From: T1Sed10-7 sp047921175
Lineage (GTDB): Bacteria > Actinomycetota > Nitriliruptoria > Nitriliruptorales > Nitriliruptoraceae
Assembly: GCA_047921175.1 (NCBI GenBank)
Contig: JBLRWQ010000016.1
Coordinates: 1-45,124, forward strand
Direction: 5' to 3'
DNA: 45,124 nucleotides
The notes beneath the pieces are model-generated. The model ran no database searches. It was not told where the DNA came from and saw only the letters and a list, made by a program, of their open reading frames with translations. Of this stretch, positions 41,833-45,124 are shown in pieces. How positions within the stretch are numbered: position 1 is the first letter of the stretch; every line of letters starts with the position of its first letter. Both the position numbers and the translations under genes were made by a program.

Positions 41833-42999
41833 ATGCGTGTCCGCCTGCGCAACCCGGACCGCCACCTCGAGGTGGCGGGGCCGCTGACCGTCGCCGACCT
41901 GCTCGCCCGCCTCGACATCCTGCCGCACACCGTCCTGGTGCTCAGCGGCGGCGAGCTCGTGACCGCCGACCGCCACCTCGACGACGACGCCGAGGTGGAG
42001 GTCCGACCGGTGATGTCCGGAGGCGCCGCCAGCGCACCGACCTGCGTGGTCTGCCGCGCGCCGGCGGTGCTCGAGGAGCGCCGGCATCGTGCCGCCTGGT
42101 GCGCCAGCCACCTCGTCGACCACGTCCACAACCAGGTCCGCAAGGCGATCGACCACCCACCGGGTGCGGCACCGGGGGAGCGGATGTGCTCCTACGACCA
42201 GCGGCTCCTGGTCGCGGTCTCCGGCGGCAAGGACTCGCTGGCGCTGTGGGACACGCTCGCCGGCCTCGGCTACCGGGTGGACGGGCTGTACGTGGGGCTC
42301 GGCATCGGCGGCTACTCGGCCCGCAGCCAGGCCATCTGTGAGGCCTTCGCCGCCGATCGGGGCCTCGAGCTGCACGTGGTGGACCTGGCCGAGACCTACG
42401 GGTACACGACCCCCAGCGGCGCCGGGGCCTCGGGACGCGCGGCCTGCGGGGTCTGTGGGCTGTCGAAGCGCTACGCCTTCAACCGGGTCGCCGTCGACCA
42501 CGGCTACGACGTCGTGGTGACCGGCCACAACCTGGACGACGAGGCCGCCACCCTGCTCGGCAACGTCCTGCGCTGGCAGGACAGCTTCCTCGCGCGCCAA
42601 CGGCCCCTGCTCCCCGCCAGCGGCACCAACCAGGTGCGCAAGATCAAGCCCCTCTACCGCCTCTCGGAGCGCGAGACCGCCGCCTACTGCGTGGTGCGGG
42701 GCATCGACTACGTGGTGGAGGAGTGCCCGCTGGTGGAGGGCAACACCGGCCAGGAGCTCAAGCAGGCCTTCGACGTGCTCGAGCACGCCGCACCGGGGCT
42801 CAAGGCCCAGTTCCTGTTCGGCTTCTACGAGCGCCAGCACCGCCTCGTGGCAGCGCAGGCGGAGACCGACGTGGTCCTCACCGACTGCGACCGCTGCGGC
42901 ATGCCGACCACCGGCGCGACCTGCGCGTTCTGCCGCCAGCGCGAGCTGATCGTGACGGCGCTGCCGGTGCTGGCCGCAGCCGGACAGGAGCACACGTGA
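41833..42999 (+). CDS. ttuA: Fused TtuB-like sulfur carrier and TtuA-type tRNA 2-thiolase
   Basis: 388 residues; ATG after GAGGAGGG. Residues 1-64 are a beta-grasp sulfur carrier of the ThiS/MoaD/TtuB type, starting MRVRLRNPDR and ending VEVRPVMSGG, with the Gly-Gly (63-64) that in free carriers is adenylated and thiocarboxylated. Residues ~67-388 are a complete TtuA/Ncs6-like enzyme: N-terminal zinc site C71-x2-C74, C90, H93; PP-loop SGGKDS (130-135); GHNLDDEAA; [4Fe-4S] cysteines C205, C208, C298; C-terminal zinc site C352, C355, C364, C367. TtuA thiolates T54 of tRNA in thermophiles. The frame runs unbroken across the Gly-Gly. An internal ATG (M61, 42013) could yield the thiolase alone. 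Overlaps trmI by GTGA. Target U54 is inferred from the trmI pairing; anticodon U34 thiolation is possible. Confidence 0.9.
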   Translation: MRVRLRNPDRHLEVAGPLTVADLLARLDILPHTVLVLSGGELVTADRHLDDDAEVEVRPVMSGGAASAPTCVVCRAPAVLEERRHRAAWCASHLVDHVHNQVRKAIDHPPGAAPGERMCSYDQRLLVAVSGGKDSLALWDTLAGLGYRVDGLYVGLGIGGYSARSQAICEAFAADRGLELHVVDLAETYGYTTPSGAGASGRAACGVCGLSKRYAFNRVAVDHGYDVVVTGHNLDDEAATLLGNVLRWQDSFLARQRPLLPASGTNQVRKIKPLYRLSERETAAYCVVRGIDYVVEECPLVEGNTGQELKQAFDVLEHAAPGLKAQFLFGFYERQHRLVAAQAETDVVLTDCDRCGMPTTGATCAFCRQRELIVTALPVLAAAGQEHT

Positions 43000-43961
43000 G
43001 CGGCCCCGTCCTCCCGGGAACCGACGCCCCGCTCGCCGCCGGCGAGCTGGTCCTGCTCGTCGATCGCAAGGGCCGGCGCTACCTCGTCGACCTCGAGCCG
43101 GGCAAGGAGTGGCACAGCCACGGCGGGCTCGTCGCCCACGACGAGCTGATCGGCGCGCGCGAGGGCAGCGCGGTCCGCACCGGGAAGGGGATGGAGGTCA
43201 CGGTGCTGCGCCCCACCCGTGAGGACCTCGTGCTGAAGATGCCGCGCGGCGCGCAGGTGGTCTACCCGAAGGACCAGGCCATGATCGTGGCCCTGGCCGA
43301 CATCCGGCCCGGCGCCACCGTGCTGGAGGCCGGCGCCGGGTCCGCGGCGCTGACGATGGCACTGCTGGACGCGGTCGGGCCGACCGGGCGGGTCATCTCC
43401 GTCGAGCGGCGCGAGGACCACGCCCGCATCGCCCGGCGCAACGTCGAACGCTTCCTCGGGGGCCTGCCGGACACCTGGGAGCTGCACCTCGCCGATGTCG
43501 TGGACGTCCTCGCCAGCGTCCGGGTGCACCGGGTGGTCCTGGACCTGCTGGAGCCCTGGCTCGCGGTGCCGGGGACCGCGGAGGCGCTCGCGCCGGGCGG
43601 GATCGTCTGCACCTACACCCCGGGGGTCCCGCAGGTGATGCGGGTCAGCGACGCGCTGTGGGCCGACGGCCGGTTCGGTGACGTGCGCACCTCCGAGACG
43701 CTCGTGCGGCCCTGGGACGTGGACGGGCTCGCGGTGCGTCCCGCCCACCGGATGGTGGCGCACACCGCGTTCCTGACCACCGCACGCCGCGTGCCCGCGC
43801 GCGCGGACGGGGGGCCGGCCCGGCGACGCCGCAAGGCGGACACCGGCGGGCACGTCGACTGGGAGGCCAGCGATGCGGCGCGTGCCGCAGCGGCCGAGCT
43901 AGCGGGACCGGCGCCGGGTGGCGACGAGCGTGACCAGGCCGACGACGGCGATCCCCGGTAG
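42996..43961 (+). CDS. trmI: tRNA (adenine-58-N1)-methyltransferase TrmI
   Basis: 321 residues; GTG start overlapping the thiolase stop by four bases. N-terminal beta domain (LAAGELVLLVDRKGRRYLVDLEPG split as ELVLLVDRKGRRYLVDL), then a class I methyltransferase: RGAQVVYPKDQAMI, the SAM loop VLEAGAGSAALTMALL, the acidic ISVERRED, the catalytic Asp in VLDLLEPW, and the family C-terminal HTAFLTTARR. It makes m1A58 in the T loop, which pairs with T54. A ~50-residue charged tail follows the domain. In actinobacteria trmI regularly precedes the proteasomal ATPase gene, as here. Confidence 0.94.
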   Translation: MSGPVLPGTDAPLAAGELVLLVDRKGRRYLVDLEPGKEWHSHGGLVAHDELIGAREGSAVRTGKGMEVTVLRPTREDLVLKMPRGAQVVYPKDQAMIVALADIRPGATVLEAGAGSAALTMALLDAVGPTGRVISVERREDHARIARRNVERFLGGLPDTWELHLADVVDVLASVRVHRVVLDLLEPWLAVPGTAEALAPGGIVCTYTPGVPQVMRVSDALWADGRFGDVRTSETLVRPWDVDGLAVRPAHRMVAHTAFLTTARRVPARADGGPARRRRKADTGGHVDWEASDAARAAAAELAGPAPGGDERDQADDGDPR

Positions 43962-44066
43962 GGCGAGCAGGGGGCTGGCCCCGATCACGACGACGGCGAT
44001 CAGCGCGCCCACGGCGGCGGCCGCGATCGTGGTCAGTACCTCGGCCTGCCGCGTCACCGCTGTCAC
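43899..44066 (-). CDS. Possible 55-residue membrane protein
   Basis: GTG start at 44066 with only a weak site (GAGCAGG) upstream. Two hydrophobic stretches (~12-29 and ~32-49) and a basic RRRSR end. It overlaps the 3' end of trmI by 63 bases on the opposite strand. No family recognised; small size and antisense overlap make it doubtful. Confidence 0.35.
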   Translation of the reverse strand: MTAVTRQAEVLTTIAAAAVGALIAVVVIGASPLLALPGIAVVGLVTLVATRRRSR

Positions 44067-44209
44067 CGCCTGCTCGCCTGAGCCTGCTCGTCTGAGGGCT
44101 GGGCACGCATCGTGCCGGACGGCGGGCGTGCGCGGGGGACCGGCACCCCGTCCGGATGGCCGCCGTGCGCGCCGGGGACCCGTGCCGGTGCGCTCGCCGT
44201 CCGGCTCGT

Positions 44210-44215
44210 ACACTG
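44210..44215 (+). promoter_or_regulatory. -10-like TACACT of the proteasomal ATPase gene
   Basis: TACACT 56 bases upstream of the ARC start; gives the ATPase its own promoter within the 309-base gap after trmI. Confidence 0.35.
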
Positions 44216-44270
44216 CGGACGCAGCCGTGGCCGGGAGCCGCCCGGCCCGCACCCGGGGCGAGGAGACCAC

Positions 44271-45124
44271 ATGGCCGGTCCGCAGCGCGACGGCAGGGAC
44301 CGCCCACGGGAGCCCGGGGGGGACGAGGACGCCCTGCCCGGGCTCGACCCCGATCCGACCGGGCTGGCCAGCTCGGGTCTCGGCCTGCCCGCGCTGGATG
44401 CGGGGGACATCCCGCGGGTCGAGCCTGCGGATCCGGACGACCCCGACGCGGTGCTCGCCGAGGTGAAGATGCTCCGGGAGGAGACCGAGCTGCTGCGGCG
44501 CCGGCTCGCGATGGTGCCGACCCGGGTCCGGATGCTGGAGGAGCGCCTGGCGGACACGCGTGGACGCCTGCAGGCCGCGCTGGCGCACAACACCCGGCTG
44601 ACCGAGACGCTGCGCAGCGCCAAGGAGCAGCTCGTCACCCTGCGCGAGGAGGTCGACCGCCTCTCCGCGACCCCGCAGACCTACGCCACCTACCTCGCCC
44701 CGGGGGAGGAGGCCGGCACGGCGACGGTGTCCGTCGCGGGCCGGAAGCTGGAGGTCTCCCTCGGCCCGGAGATCGACCCGGCCGAGCTGCTGCCGGGTCG
44801 GCAGGTCCGCCTCAACGACGCCATGAACGTCGTCGCCCTGGCCGGCTTCGACGATCGCGGCGAGGTCGTGACCATCTCCGAGCTGCTCGGCGACGACCGC
44901 GTGCTCGCGGTGGGCCGCGGGGACGAGGAGCGGGTGGTGCGCCTCGCGGCACCGCTGCTCGACGAACCCCTCAAGGCGGGCGACAGCCTGCTGCTGGACG
45001 CCCGTTCGGCCACCGCCGTGGAGCGCATCCCCAAGGCCGAGGTGCAGCAGCTGGTGCTGGAGCAGGTCCCCGACGTGACCTACGAGCAGATCGGTGGGCT
45101 CGGGGACCAGGTCGAGGCGATCCG
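44271..45124 (+). CDS. arc: Proteasome-associated AAA ATPase ARC/Mpa, 5' part
   Basis: Partial: 284 residues are visible and the frame runs off the window. ATG with GGCGAGGAG upstream. After an acidic, Pro-rich ~60-residue start comes a coiled coil (~62-125, VLAEVKMLREETELLRRRLA to LREEVDRLS, split here), which in Mpa binds the prokaryotic ubiquitin-like protein Pup; then the tandem OB domains (VSVAGRKLEVSLGP, GRQVRLNDAMNVV, GDEERVVRLAAPLL, GDSLLLDARS); then KAEVQQLVLEQVPDVTYEQI just before the AAA domain, which lies outside. It unfolds pupylated proteins and feeds them to the 20S proteasome. The N-terminal extension before the coiled coil is longer than the usual ~40. Confidence 0.95.
   Translation, partial: MAGPQRDGRDRPREPGGDEDALPGLDPDPTGLASSGLGLPALDAGDIPRVEPADPDDPDAVLAEVKMLREETELLRRRLAMVPTRVRMLEERLADTRGRLQAALAHNTRLTETLRSAKEQLVTLREEVDRLSATPQTYATYLAPGEEAGTATVSVAGRKLEVSLGPEIDPAELLPGRQVRLNDAMNVVALAGFDDRGEVVTISELLGDDRVLAVGRGDEERVVRLAAPLLDEPLKAGDSLLLDARSATAVERIPKAEVQQLVLEQVPDVTYEQIGGLGDQVEAI

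Noticed and set aside
1..45124. tRNA genes, CRISPR arrays, insertion sequences, phage genes
   Set aside because: No T-loop-like TTCGA with paired arms, no spaced direct repeats, no transposase or integrase motif, and no terminal inverted repeats were seen.

Overview
The window is very GC-rich, densely packed DNA from an actinobacterium. The lineage call rests on the mismatch endonuclease NucS, the proteasomal ATPase ARC/Mpa directly behind a TrmI gene, and the actinobacterial families DUF3039 and DUF3097. A deep branch of the phylum (for example Nitriliruptoria-like) is a guess. No tRNA, rRNA, CRISPR array, insertion sequence or prophage is visible.

Layout. (1) 1-6741 is a copper-handling island: the 3' part of a CopA-type Cu+ ATPase, a CYCGC-motif membrane protein, a secreted Met/His-rich protein, a SHOCT protein, a response regulator/histidine kinase pair and, converging on them, a second SHOCT gene followed by a Tat-exported multicopper oxidase. 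(2) 6742-8348 is a gene graveyard: a methyltransferase with an internal in-frame deletion, a scrap of a PTS EIIB domain and a frameshifted, truncated sugar-phosphate isomerase/epimerase. (3) 8349-14475 is a complete peptide-type ABC importer operon on the minus strand, with a long hairpin between the binding-protein gene and the permease genes. (4) 14817-18603 holds a divergent FtsH-like membrane AAA metalloprotease, Sua5/TsaC, a SET-domain protein and a DUF3039 protein. (5) 18668-22894 has a beta-phosphoglucomutase/GH65 phosphorylase fusion, a small membrane protein and a YaaA-like protein. (6) 22882-34191 contains housekeeping genes: DUF3097, a lipoate-ligase-like protein, aminopeptidase N, a crotonase, an acyl-CoA synthetase, an ABC1/UbiB kinase, YchF, NucS and a Nudix hydrolase. 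(7) 34188-41765 contains GpmA, a SatD-like protein with a C-terminal helix-turn-helix, aconitase, MsrA and a second GH65 enzyme. (8) 41833-45124 contains a tRNA thiolation enzyme fused to its own ubiquitin-like sulfur carrier, then TrmI, then the start of ARC.

The most interesting system is block 8. One reading frame joins a TtuB/ThiS-like beta-grasp domain, ending in the classic Gly-Gly, to a complete TtuA-type tRNA 2-thiolase, and it overlaps trmI by four bases (GTGA). In Thermus, TtuA thiolates T54 and TrmI makes m1A58, which is the base T54 pairs with in the T loop. The operon therefore seems to make both partners of that base pair, with the sulfur carrier built in as a precursor-like fusion, next to the proteasomal ATPase.

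Regulation visible in the sequence: many genes have a TAGNNT or TANNNT -10-like element shortly upstream, and two (nucS and the DUF3039 gene) sit so close to it that they are probably leaderless. A 21-base perfect dyad lies between the SatD-like gene and aconitase, an 18-base dyad lies between the ABC operon and the FtsH-like gene, and a 22-bp tandem repeat able to form a G-quadruplex lies between ychF and nucS.
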